DNA from: CAYFPX01 sp964519895 | GTDB taxonomy: Bacteria; Myxococcota_A; UBA796; CAJQPC01 | NCBI GenBank assembly: GCA_964519895.1 | Contig: CAZFLE010000005.1 | Location: 79,294-143,293 of the forward strand | Reading direction: 5' to 3' | DNA: 64,000 nt | Part shown: positions 57,460 through 64,000 of the stretch, in pieces | Numbering within the stretch: position 1 is the first letter of the stretch | Layout of the letters: each line of letters starts with the position of its first letter | Translations under genes and position numbers: made by a program | Notes under the pieces: model-generated | Seen by the model: only the letters and a program-made list of their open reading frames with translations | Told to the model about the DNA's origin: nothing | The model's database searches: none

Positions 57460-58305
57460 ATGATCCCAGCCCTGCCCGTCGACCTGGCCTGCCCCCCCAC
57501 CCACGTCGAGACCGGCATCCGGGTCGAGACCGTCGCCACGGGCTTCCTGACCGAGCGCCGGGACCGGATCTTGGACCGGGGCGACCTGGAGGGCACCCAC
57601 GACATGGTGCACACCGTCGGCCTGATCCACCACCCCGACGGCCTGGTGGTGGTCGACAGCGGCCTGGGCACGTCCACGGTCGAGGGCCGCTTCCCCACCT
57701 TCCCCCTGGGCATCCTGGACATCACCCTGCCCGCCGAGGAGACCCTGGCGGCCCGGCTCACCGAGGCCCCCGACCGCTTCCTGCTGACCCACGGCCACTA
57801 CGACCACGTGGGCGGCCTGACCGACTTCCCCGAGACGCCGATCTGGCTCGACAGCAGGGAGCTCACGCGCCTGTGGACCCAGCCCGGTGTGCCGCGACGG
57901 ACCTACAAGCACCTGGCCTGGGCGCCCCAGGACCTGGCCAGCGGCGGCGACCGGGCCGTGCTGGGCCGCGCAGCGGTCGACGTGATGGGCGACCACAGCA
58001 TCTGGCTACTGTCGACGCCGGGCCACACCCCCGGGACCGCCGCCGTGCTGGTGCTCACCGACAACCGCCCATGGCTGTTCCTGGGCGACACGGCCTGGGT
58101 CTATGCCCACCTCGAGGACAGCCGCCGCCCGGGCCTGGTCAGCACCCTGGTCGACGCCGAACCCGACCAGCTCGAGGACAGCCTGGCATGGGCTCGCTGG
58201 CTCTACGCGTCGTGCCCGGACCTGGTGGTGGTGCCGGGACACGAGGCCGTCGAGGCGGACCCGCGCAAGTCGGCGGATCCTTCAGACGAGTCTCAAGTCC
58301 CGTAG
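57460..58305 (+). CDS. Metallo-beta-lactamase-fold hydrolase
   Basis: The 281-residue protein from ATG 57460 has THGHYDHVGG (HxHxDH zinc motif, near 113-122). It also has STPGHTPGTAAV, GDTAWVY and PGHEA further on. This is the complete MBL-fold set with two metal ions. The N-terminus and length resemble lactonase-like (quorum-quenching AttM/AiiA) and related cytoplasmic esterases, but the substrate is unknown. It overlaps the end of the convergent Hpt gene by 13 bases. Confidence 0.88.
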   Translation: MIPALPVDLACPPTHVETGIRVETVATGFLTERRDRILDRGDLEGTHDMVHTVGLIHHPDGLVVVDSGLGTSTVEGRFPTFPLGILDITLPAEETLAARLTEAPDRFLLTHGHYDHVGGLTDFPETPIWLDSRELTRLWTQPGVPRRTYKHLAWAPQDLASGGDRAVLGRAAVDVMGDHSIWLLSTPGHTPGTAAVLVLTDNRPWLFLGDTAWVYAHLEDSRRPGLVSTLVDAEPDQLEDSLAWARWLYASCPDLVVVPGHEAVEADPRKSADPSDESQVP

Positions 58306-58823
58306 ATCACCAGGTCCGGCAGCTCCCGGTAGCGCTCGGCCAGATCGGTGCCGTAGCCCAGCACGAACACGTCCTCGATGGCGAAGCCCACGTGCTCCAC
58401 CGGCACCGGGACCACCCGGCGGCTCGGCTTGTCCAGCAGCGTCGCGGTCCGCAGGCTCGCCGGCCCGAGCGCGGCCAGGTGGGCCTGGGCAAAGGCCAGG
58501 GTGCGCCCGGTGTCGACGATGTCGTCGACCAGCAGCACGTGACGGCCTGCGACCGGGTGGCGCAGGTCGCTGTCCAGGGTCACAGTCCCGCTGGACTCGG
58601 TGCCAGCGCCGTAGCTGGTGAGCCCCAGGAAGTCGCACTCGACCCAGGGCAGGTGCGGGCTCAGTGCCCGGATCAGGTCGGCCTGGAACACCAGACAGCC
58701 CTTGAGGGGGCCCACGACGACCAGCCCCTCCGTGTGCGCTCCCGTGGGCACGGCCGCTGCGATCTCGGCGCCGAGCTCGGCCACCCGGGCCGCGATCTGT
58801 GCGGCGCTGAACAGGGTCTTCAT
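58293..58823 (-). CDS. hpt: Hypoxanthine phosphoribosyltransferase
   Basis: This 176-residue purine phosphoribosyltransferase has the PRPP loop VLLVDDIVDTGRTL (96-109) and the flexible-loop motif LTSYG preceded by VECDF. It salvages hypoxanthine and guanine to IMP and GMP. Its length is normal. It is coupled to the upstream acyltransferase gene by a 4-base overlap, an unrelated function that probably reflects operon packing. Confidence 0.93.
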   Translation of the reverse strand: MKTLFSAAQIAARVAELGAEIAAAVPTGAHTEGLVVVGPLKGCLVFQADLIRALSPHLPWVECDFLGLTSYGAGTESSGTVTLDSDLRHPVAGRHVLLVDDIVDTGRTLAFAQAHLAALGPASLRTATLLDKPSRRVVPVPVEHVGFAIEDVFVLGYGTDLAERYRELPDLVIYGT

Positions 58824-59560
58824 GGACTTGCCTCCAGGGCCTGCCAGGCGCCGATCTGGGCGGACACGGCCTCGCGGGCGGCGCGGGCCATCTGACGGGC
58901 GTCATCGTGATCCTGGGGCCGAAGCACGGCCAGCACGCCGGCGTGTATGTCGACCCAGAACTTCCGAGGCAGGAGCTGGCCCTTGCCCAGGATGTGCCGG
59001 GTGCCCTCGACGCCGCACACCAGCACCGGCACCCCGGCCTCCCGCGCGATCTGGAAGGCCCCTCGCCTGAACCGGGCCACACGGCCGTCGGCGGAGCGGG
59101 TGCCTTCGGGGAACATGAGCACGCTCCGACCGGCCTGGAGCTCCCTCAAGCAGCGGTCCGCGGTCTGCCCGTCCAGGCCCATGTCCGCCGGAATCTGGCC
59201 CGACAGGGACATGAACCAGCCCAAGAACGGGATCTGGAACAGGCTGTGCTTGGCCACCACCCGAAAGGGGATCGGGAGGTGCATGAGCGCCGGGATGTCC
59301 AGGACCGAGGCGTGGTTCGACACGATCACGCAGGGGGGCTGAAGCGGCCTGTCGAAGCCGGTCCGGTGGAGGGTCCAGTTGGGCATCGCCCCATAGACCA
59401 CCGGGCCCCAGACCCGACCGCCCAGGCGGGCTCCGAGGTGCCTGTCGAAGGGCCAGGCCAGCAAGGTGACCACGCTCAACGCGACAAAGCACGCCAGCGA
59501 GACGCCCAGGAAGATGGGCCACGCAAACGCGCCGTTGGCCAGGTAGCGAATCCGCTTCAC
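58820..59560 (-). CDS. plsC: 1-acyl-sn-glycerol-3-phosphate acyltransferase
   Basis: This 246-residue membrane-associated protein has an N-terminal hydrophobic anchor at about 12-37. The PlsC motifs are NHASVLD (His83, Asp88), FPEGTRS (150-156) and VPVLVCGVEGT. It acylates lysophosphatidic acid in phospholipid synthesis. It is divergent from xseB, 51 bases apart. Its stop overlaps the hpt start by four bases. Confidence 0.93.
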   Translation of the reverse strand: MKRIRYLANGAFAWPIFLGVSLACFVALSVVTLLAWPFDRHLGARLGGRVWGPVVYGAMPNWTLHRTGFDRPLQPPCVIVSNHASVLDIPALMHLPIPFRVVAKHSLFQIPFLGWFMSLSGQIPADMGLDGQTADRCLRELQAGRSVLMFPEGTRSADGRVARFRRGAFQIAREAGVPVLVCGVEGTRHILGKGQLLPRKFWVDIHAGVLAVLRPQDHDDARQMARAAREAVSAQIGAWQALEASP

Positions 59561-59611
59561 CAGGCCCGCCTATCCAACACCGCGCCCCCAGGCCTGGGTT
59601 AGCCTTGGCCC

Positions 59612-59845
59612 ATGTCCGATGACACCGAAGACGTCGACCGCACCTTCGAACAGGCCCTCACCGAGCTCGAAGAGCGCGTGCGACGCCTGGAGGCCGGGGA
59701 CCTGAGCCTCGAGGACTCGCTCCAGCTGTTCGAGCAGGGCATCCACCTGACCCGGGAGTGCCACGAGAAGCTCGACGCGGCGGATCAGAAGCTGGTGGAG
59801 CTGACCCGCACCCCCGAAGGCCAGCTCAAGGAGCGGGAACTCTAG
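59612..59845 (+). CDS. xseB: Exodeoxyribonuclease VII small subunit
   Basis: The 77 residues are normal for XseB. It has FEQALTELEERVRRLEAGDLSLEDSL...FEQG, the hallmark helical hairpin. It pairs with XseA (not in the window) to degrade single-stranded DNA. In many bacteria xseB is directly followed by ispA; here four TonB-type genes and a TonB-C gene come between. A CCCAGGCCTGGG palindrome (59587-59598) lies in its short upstream region. Confidence 0.95.
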   Translation: MSDDTEDVDRTFEQALTELEERVRRLEAGDLSLEDSLQLFEQGIHLTRECHEKLDAADQKLVELTRTPEGQLKEREL

Positions 59846-59901
59846 AAAATTCTCGACCGGCGGGCTCAACTCTTCCGCCGTTCGATCCGAGACCTCAAGT
59901 G

Positions 59902-60558
59902 ATGGTCTTGATCCTCCTTGCCACCGCTGCCTTCGCTGGGTCTTCCCCGGGCCCCGATGCTCAGCGCGCCGCGGCACAGCAGTGGCACGAGCAGAGCGCC
60001 CGTGCCGCGACCGCGAGCCCCACCGGCCTGGACGGCTGCGCCCAGGTCCTGGGCGAGCCCGTCTCCGAGAAGGCCTTCGACCACGCCCTGGAGCGGGTCG
60101 TGCCCAACACCCGCTGCGTCGATGTCCAGGGCCGGGTCGCCCTGCTGAATCCCACCGTCGCCACCACGGCCCGCTACGCGCCAGAGCTGCTCCCCTGGGA
60201 GCCGAACGCGCCGGCCGCCGACGCCTGCAGCACCGACGGCAGCCCGTGCCTCGACGCCCGCGGCGTGCTCCACGTGCCCAGCAGCGCCCTGCTGGCCCAG
60301 GTCCGTCCTCCGACACGGGTGGACCGCCCCACTCGCGCCGCCTTCCGGGACGCCGGCCTGACCGAGGCCACCGTCCAGGTCCGGATCCTGGTCAGCCCCC
60401 AGGGCCAGGTCCTCGACGCCGAGGTGCTCGAGGGCCCCGAGCCCGCCCACGCCCTGGCTCTGGCCACCATCGGCGCCTGGCAATTCCAGCCGGTGATCGC
60501 CGACGGCCGCCCGCGGGACGTGCGCACCGACCTGGCCCTCACCTTTCGGGTCCGCTGA
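59902..60558 (+). CDS. Periplasmic TonB C-terminal-domain protein
   Basis: A start at ATG 59902 (GTG 59899 is also possible) gives 218 residues with a signal MVLILLATAAFAG. The C-terminal 95 residues (about 125-218) show the TonB fold: VQVRILVSPQGQVLDAEVLEGP, then IGAWQFQPVIADGRP and LTFRVR. The N-terminal portion is unfamiliar. It lacks a membrane anchor and a Pro linker, so it is not a classic TonB. It may be an accessory that docks to TonB-dependent receptors. It precedes the TonB-ExbB-ExbD genes. Confidence 0.7.
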   Translation: MVLILLATAAFAGSSPGPDAQRAAAQQWHEQSARAATASPTGLDGCAQVLGEPVSEKAFDHALERVVPNTRCVDVQGRVALLNPTVATTARYAPELLPWEPNAPAADACSTDGSPCLDARGVLHVPSSALLAQVRPPTRVDRPTRAAFRDAGLTEATVQVRILVSPQGQVLDAEVLEGPEPAHALALATIGAWQFQPVIADGRPRDVRTDLALTFRVR

Positions 60559-60646
60559 GCGCGCTTCTCGCCTGATTCCCCAGAGTTCTTGCCGTTCTAC
60601 GTGAACGCCGGACGAACTCCGGACACCTCGCGATGTCCCAGGGTGG

Positions 60647-60675
60647 TAGATGACCACCCCCCCGCACCTTATGAT
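60647..60675 (+). promoter_or_regulatory. Probable promoter of the TonB-ExbBD operon
   Basis: TAGATG (60647-60652), a 17-base spacer and TATGAT (60670-60675) form a plausible sigma-70 promoter. It has a good -10 but a poor -35. It lies 25 bases before the tonB ATG, leaving a leader of about 18 bases. A GC hairpin (CCGGA-CGAAC-TCCGG, near 60608-60622) precedes it. Confidence 0.5.
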
Positions 60676-60700
60676 TGCGGGTCCCGCGAGCTGACGGCGA

Positions 60701-61450
60701 ATGTTCGACACCGTTGGAAAGAACCGCAAGGCCAACCGCCGCCGCCAGGCCGGCGCCATGCTGCTCGCCTTGCTCCTCACAGGCAGCACCACCAGCGCCG
60801 CCGTGTTCATGGGCACCCAGATCGTCGAGGAGGTCGAAGACGACGACCCGGTCGAGGTGACCTTCATGGACGAGGCCGCGCCGCCGCCGCCTCCCCCGCC
60901 CCCGCCTCCGGCCCAGGCCGAGTCCAAGGAAGAGGAGACAGAGGAAGAAGAAGAGGAAGAAGAGGAAGAAGAGGAGGAAGAGGAAGAAGAGGAGGAGCCC
61001 GAGGAGATCGAAGAGCTCCCCGAAGAGATCCCCGAGCCCACCAAGAAGGAGCCCGAGGTCGCTGGCGTCGAAGGCGGCATGGAGGGCGGCGAGGAAGGCG
61101 GCGAGGTCGGCGGCGTGATCGGCGGCCAGATCGGTGGCGTGCTCGGCGGTCAGCTTGGCGGCACCGGCGTGCGTGCGGTCCACTGGACCGAGGTCCGCCC
61201 CAAGAAGCGCGTCGACCCCAAGACCCCACGCGCGGCGATCGAGCTGGGCCTGACCGACGAGCGCTGCAACGTGCGGCTGTTCATCAACGAAAAGGGCATC
61301 GTCACCGACGTCAAGACCGAGGCCTGCCCGGCCATCTACAAGGACAACGCCGTCGCCGCGGCGTGGAAGTGGAAGTTCTACCCCTACAAGATCGAGGGCA
61401 AAGCCCAGAAGGCGCAGTTCGTGCTGACCTTCCGCTTCGTGCTCAAGTAG
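60701..61450 (+). CDS. TonB energy transducer with poly-Pro and poly-Glu linker
   Basis: The 249-residue protein has an inner-membrane anchor at about 18-40. A Pro10 tract (61-70) is followed by a run of 19 Glu within an acidic stretch (77-99). A Gly-rich hinge (121-155) follows, then a TonB C-terminal domain (about 160-249, NVRLFINEKGIVTDV...WKWKFYPYKIEGK). TonB transmits proton-motive force from ExbBD to outer-membrane receptors. A classical linker is Pro-Lys-rich; this one is strongly acidic, which is unusual. Adjacent exbB and two exbD genes complete the complex. Confidence 0.9.
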   Translation: MFDTVGKNRKANRRRQAGAMLLALLLTGSTTSAAVFMGTQIVEEVEDDDPVEVTFMDEAAPPPPPPPPPPAQAESKEEETEEEEEEEEEEEEEEEEEEEPEEIEELPEEIPEPTKKEPEVAGVEGGMEGGEEGGEVGGVIGGQIGGVLGGQLGGTGVRAVHWTEVRPKKRVDPKTPRAAIELGLTDERCNVRLFINEKGIVTDVKTEACPAIYKDNAVAAAWKWKFYPYKIEGKAQKAQFVLTFRFVLK

Positions 61451-61480
61451 CCAGCCCCAGACGCATTCTCAGAGGTCGCG

Positions 61481-62194
61481 ATGAGTTTTAATATTGCCGA
61501 CATCCTTGGCCACGCAGGCATCGACGTCCTGGTCGTCCTGATCGTGCTCACCCTCATGGGCATCGGGAGCATGTACGTAGGCCTGGAGCGGTGGGTCACC
61601 TTTGGCAAGGCCCGGAACCAGTCCCGCGAGCTCGCCGAGACCCTGACCGGTCACCTGGCCAAACAAGACATCGCCGGGGCGCTCACCGCGACCCAAGACG
61701 CCACCGTCAAGAACGCCTACCTGGGCCACATGCTCAGCGTGGGCCTGGCCGAGCTCGATGCCCGCAACCAGGTCGATCGCCATGGCCTCAACGCCGCCCG
61801 TCGGGCCATGGACCGCCGGTCCGTGCGGGAGTCCGCCGAGCTCCGCCGGGGCATGAACATCCTGGCGACCACCGGCTCCACCGCCCCCTTCGTGGGCCTG
61901 GTCGGCACGGTGCTGGGCATCATCAACGCCTTTGGGGCCATGGGAGAGACGGGCTCTGGCGGTCTGGCGTCGGTCTCGGCCGGCATCGCCGAGGCCCTCA
62001 TCGCGACCGCCTATGGCATCGCCGTCGCCATCGTCGGCGTGTGGCTCTACAACTACTTCACCGCCCGGGTCGACGCGATCATCAACGACATCACCGTGGC
62101 GATCGACGAGTTCATGGACTGGGGCGAGAAGTCCCTGCTGGCCATGGCCGAGGGCGGCGAGGACGCTCCGACCGCAGAAGCCCCCGCCAAGTGA
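61481..62194 (+). CDS. ExbB/TolQ/MotA-family proton channel protein
   Basis: The 237-residue protein has a hydrophobic segment at about 14-35. The MotA/TolQ/ExbB core region is PFVGLVGTVLGIINAFGAMG near 125-147 and ALIATAYGIAVAIVGVWLYNYF near 166-187. It forms the pentameric channel of the TonB motor with ExbD. It lies between tonB and the two exbD genes in the same orientation. Confidence 0.93.
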   Translation: MSFNIADILGHAGIDVLVVLIVLTLMGIGSMYVGLERWVTFGKARNQSRELAETLTGHLAKQDIAGALTATQDATVKNAYLGHMLSVGLAELDARNQVDRHGLNAARRAMDRRSVRESAELRRGMNILATTGSTAPFVGLVGTVLGIINAFGAMGETGSGGLASVSAGIAEALIATAYGIAVAIVGVWLYNYFTARVDAIINDITVAIDEFMDWGEKSLLAMAEGGEDAPTAEAPAK

Positions 62195-62234
62195 GCCGGA
62201 CCCCGACCCGCAGCGCCGCGCCGGAGCCTTCGCC

Positions 62235-62654
<420 letters not shown>

Positions 62655-62656
62655 CC

Positions 62657-63136
62657 ATGGGCTTCAACATGAACAAGGGGAGCGGCCCCGACAGCGACAT
62701 CAACGTCACCCCGCTCATCGACATCGTCCTGGTCATGCTGATCATCTTCATGGTGATCACGCCGCGCACGGTCGAGGAGATGGCCGCCAACCTGCCCTCC
62801 CAGACCAAGCAGCAGCGCCCCAAGGACGACAAGCCCGACCAGCTGCTCGTGGCCGCCTACGACAACGGCGAGATCGCGTTGAACCTCAAGGTCATGGAGC
62901 GCAAGGAGCTGTTCAAGCAGCTACGCAAGCGCCTGCGGGCCAAGGACAAGAAGGTCGTGTTCGTCGACGCCCACCCCAACCTGGAGTACGGCAAGGTCGT
63001 CGAGGTGATGGACCTGGTGCGCGACGCCGGGGCCGATCGGGTCGGCCTGGCTCGCCTCAAGGACGACGGGCCCGCCCGGGTGTCCACCGCCCCTCCAGAG
63101 GGGGCAGAGGGCGCAGCGCCTCCCGCCGAGGGATAG
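62657..63136 (+). CDS. ExbD/TolR-family protein (second copy)
   Basis: This 159-residue protein follows the first ExbD by two bases. The same SDINVTPLIDIVLVMLIIFMVI helix is present with its Asp. The periplasmic domain differs and has a charged Lys/Arg-rich insertion and an Ala/Pro/Glu-rich tail. Two ExbD paralogues in tandem are seen in ExbD1/ExbD2 pairs of Xanthomonas and myxobacteria. They may form hetero-dimers in the motor. Confidence 0.92.
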   Translation: MGFNMNKGSGPDSDINVTPLIDIVLVMLIIFMVITPRTVEEMAANLPSQTKQQRPKDDKPDQLLVAAYDNGEIALNLKVMERKELFKQLRKRLRAKDKKVVFVDAHPNLEYGKVVEVMDLVRDAGADRVGLARLKDDGPARVSTAPPEGAEGAAPPAEG

Positions 63137-63146
63137 ACCCCCCGGC

Positions 63147-64000
63147 ATGACCGGATTCGACCTCGAAGCGTGGGCAGCCCCCCGTCGCGCATCCCTTCAG
63201 CAGCACCTGGACGGCCTGTTCCAAGACGCCATTCCCCCCAGCTTCGGGGTCATGTGCCGCTACCCGCTCCAGACCGGCGGCAAGCGCATGCGGCCGCTGC
63301 TTGCGATGGCCGCCTATGAAGAGACCAGCGGCACGGACAGCTCGGAGCTGCTGATGCCCCTGTGGGCCAGCATCGAGCTGATCCACACCTACTCCCTGGT
63401 CCACGACGACCTGCCGGCGATGGACGACGACGACGAGCGCCGGGGGCACCCGACCGTGCACAAGCTGCACGGCGAAGCCGCGGGCATCCTGGTCGGCGAC
63501 GCCCTGCTGACCGAAGCCTTCCGCCAGCTCCACGTGTGCCGGATGCTGGACAGCGACACCCGTGTGGCGCTGCTCCACGAGCTCTCCCACGCCAGCGGCT
63601 ACGCCGGCATGATCGGCGGCCAGGCCCTGGACCTGGGCCTGGGGGGCCCGGTGACCGACCTGGAGACCCTGGTGGCCCTGCACCGCCGCAAGACCGGTGC
63701 CCTGATCCAGGCCGCCGTGCGCATGGGGGCCATCGCTGGCGGCGGCGACGAGATCCAGAGTCACGCCTTGGACAAGCTGGGGCGGGACCTTGGTCTGGCC
63801 TTCCAGCTCGCCGACGACGTGCTCGACGCCGACCAGGACGCCGGCGACGACGGGCCTCCCAGCTTCGTGAAGCTGCTCGGGGTGGGCGAGACCACCCGCC
63901 GGGCCCAGGAGCTCGCCGACAACGCCCTGTCCGCGCTCGACGTGCTGGAGCACCCGGCCCTGGAAGCCCTGGCCCGCTACACGGTCGACCGCCACATCTA
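63147..64000 (+). CDS. ispA: Polyprenyl (farnesyl/geranylgeranyl) diphosphate synthase, 3' end at window edge
   Basis: The 284 visible codons lack at most a few residues. The first Asp-rich motif DDLPAMDDDD (near 91-100) and the second LADDVLD (near 220) are diagnostic for trans-isoprenyl diphosphate synthases. GGKRMRPLLAMAAYE is also typical. The neighbourhood of xseB, split by TonB genes, supports ispA. The product chain length cannot be set from sequence; farnesyl or geranylgeranyl is most likely. The last codon (TA-) is cut by the edge. Confidence 0.92.
   Translation, partial: MTGFDLEAWAAPRRASLQQHLDGLFQDAIPPSFGVMCRYPLQTGGKRMRPLLAMAAYEETSGTDSSELLMPLWASIELIHTYSLVHDDLPAMDDDDERRGHPTVHKLHGEAAGILVGDALLTEAFRQLHVCRMLDSDTRVALLHELSHASGYAGMIGGQALDLGLGGPVTDLETLVALHRRKTGALIQAAVRMGAIAGGGDEIQSHALDKLGRDLGLAFQLADDVLDADQDAGDDGPPSFVKLLGVGETTRRAQELADNALSALDVLEHPALEALARYTVDRHI

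Overview
The window is very GC-rich, densely coded DNA from a Gram-negative bacterium. Several traits point to the Myxococcota or a related former-deltaproteobacterial lineage, although no rRNA is present to prove it. These traits are many short secreted lipoproteins, three MopE/TSP3-type Asp-Cys 'metal-binding motif' proteins, large multidomain Ser/Thr kinases, the PrkA-YeaH-SpoVR operon, a bacterial XPB helicase, and a TonB/ExbB/ExbD system. GTG starts and 4-base start/stop overlaps (GTGA or ATGA) are common. I saw no tRNA, rRNA, CRISPR array, prophage or intact transposon.

Layout. 1-3.5 kb: a secreted membrane-dipeptidase-like hydrolase, cut by the window edge, and a SulP anion transporter. 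3.6-7.3 kb: a MopE-repeat lipoprotein and an SRPBCC gene, each preceded by a copy of the same unusual 62-bp leader element followed by a hairpin. 7.3-12.2 kb: a 1400-residue kinase/ATPase/TPR protein coupled to a small esterase. 12.3-17.5 kb: a four-gene prkA-yeaH-spoVR stress operon. 17.8-22 kb: an RCC1-repeat lipoprotein, an SRPBCC gene, an autoregulated ArsR-type regulator, a glutathionyl-hydroquinone reductase and a TauD-like dioxygenase. 22-25.9 kb: an MBOAT O-acyltransferase with an overlapping SGNH-hydrolase partner, probably a surface-polysaccharide acetylation pair. 25.9-31 kb: a metzincin-like protease, a CPBP protease, rhamnose-sugar enzymes (RmlC and RmlB types) and a glycosyltransferase. 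31-38.5 kb: a PilZ-like protein, an EamA transporter with a His-rich tail, a diiron-oxidase-like gene coupled to a hybrid histidine kinase, two glycosyltransferases and an orphan Dam methylase.

38.6-47 kb: a rifampin-phosphotransferase-like dikinase, proline-catabolic P5C dehydrogenase, and an XPB helicase followed by its helicase-associated/WYL-like partner. 47-57 kb: a lipoprotein, an ABC-F ATPase, a beta-propeller/di-haem cytochrome lipoprotein and two overlapping MopE plus FG-GAP giant lipoproteins. 57 kb: a palindromic repeat block in which a truncated glycosyltransferase remnant ends. 57.4-64 kb: an MBL-fold hydrolase, Hpt, PlsC, then xseB and ispA with a complete TonB-ExbB-ExbD-ExbD energy-transduction set inserted between them.

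The strongest leads for new biology are the duplicated leader/hairpin element (3.6 and 6.2 kb), the very short uncharged lipoprotein signal peptides, the kinase with an Arg in place of the Walker A Lys, the palindromic repeat at 57.05 kb and the acidic-linker TonB operon.
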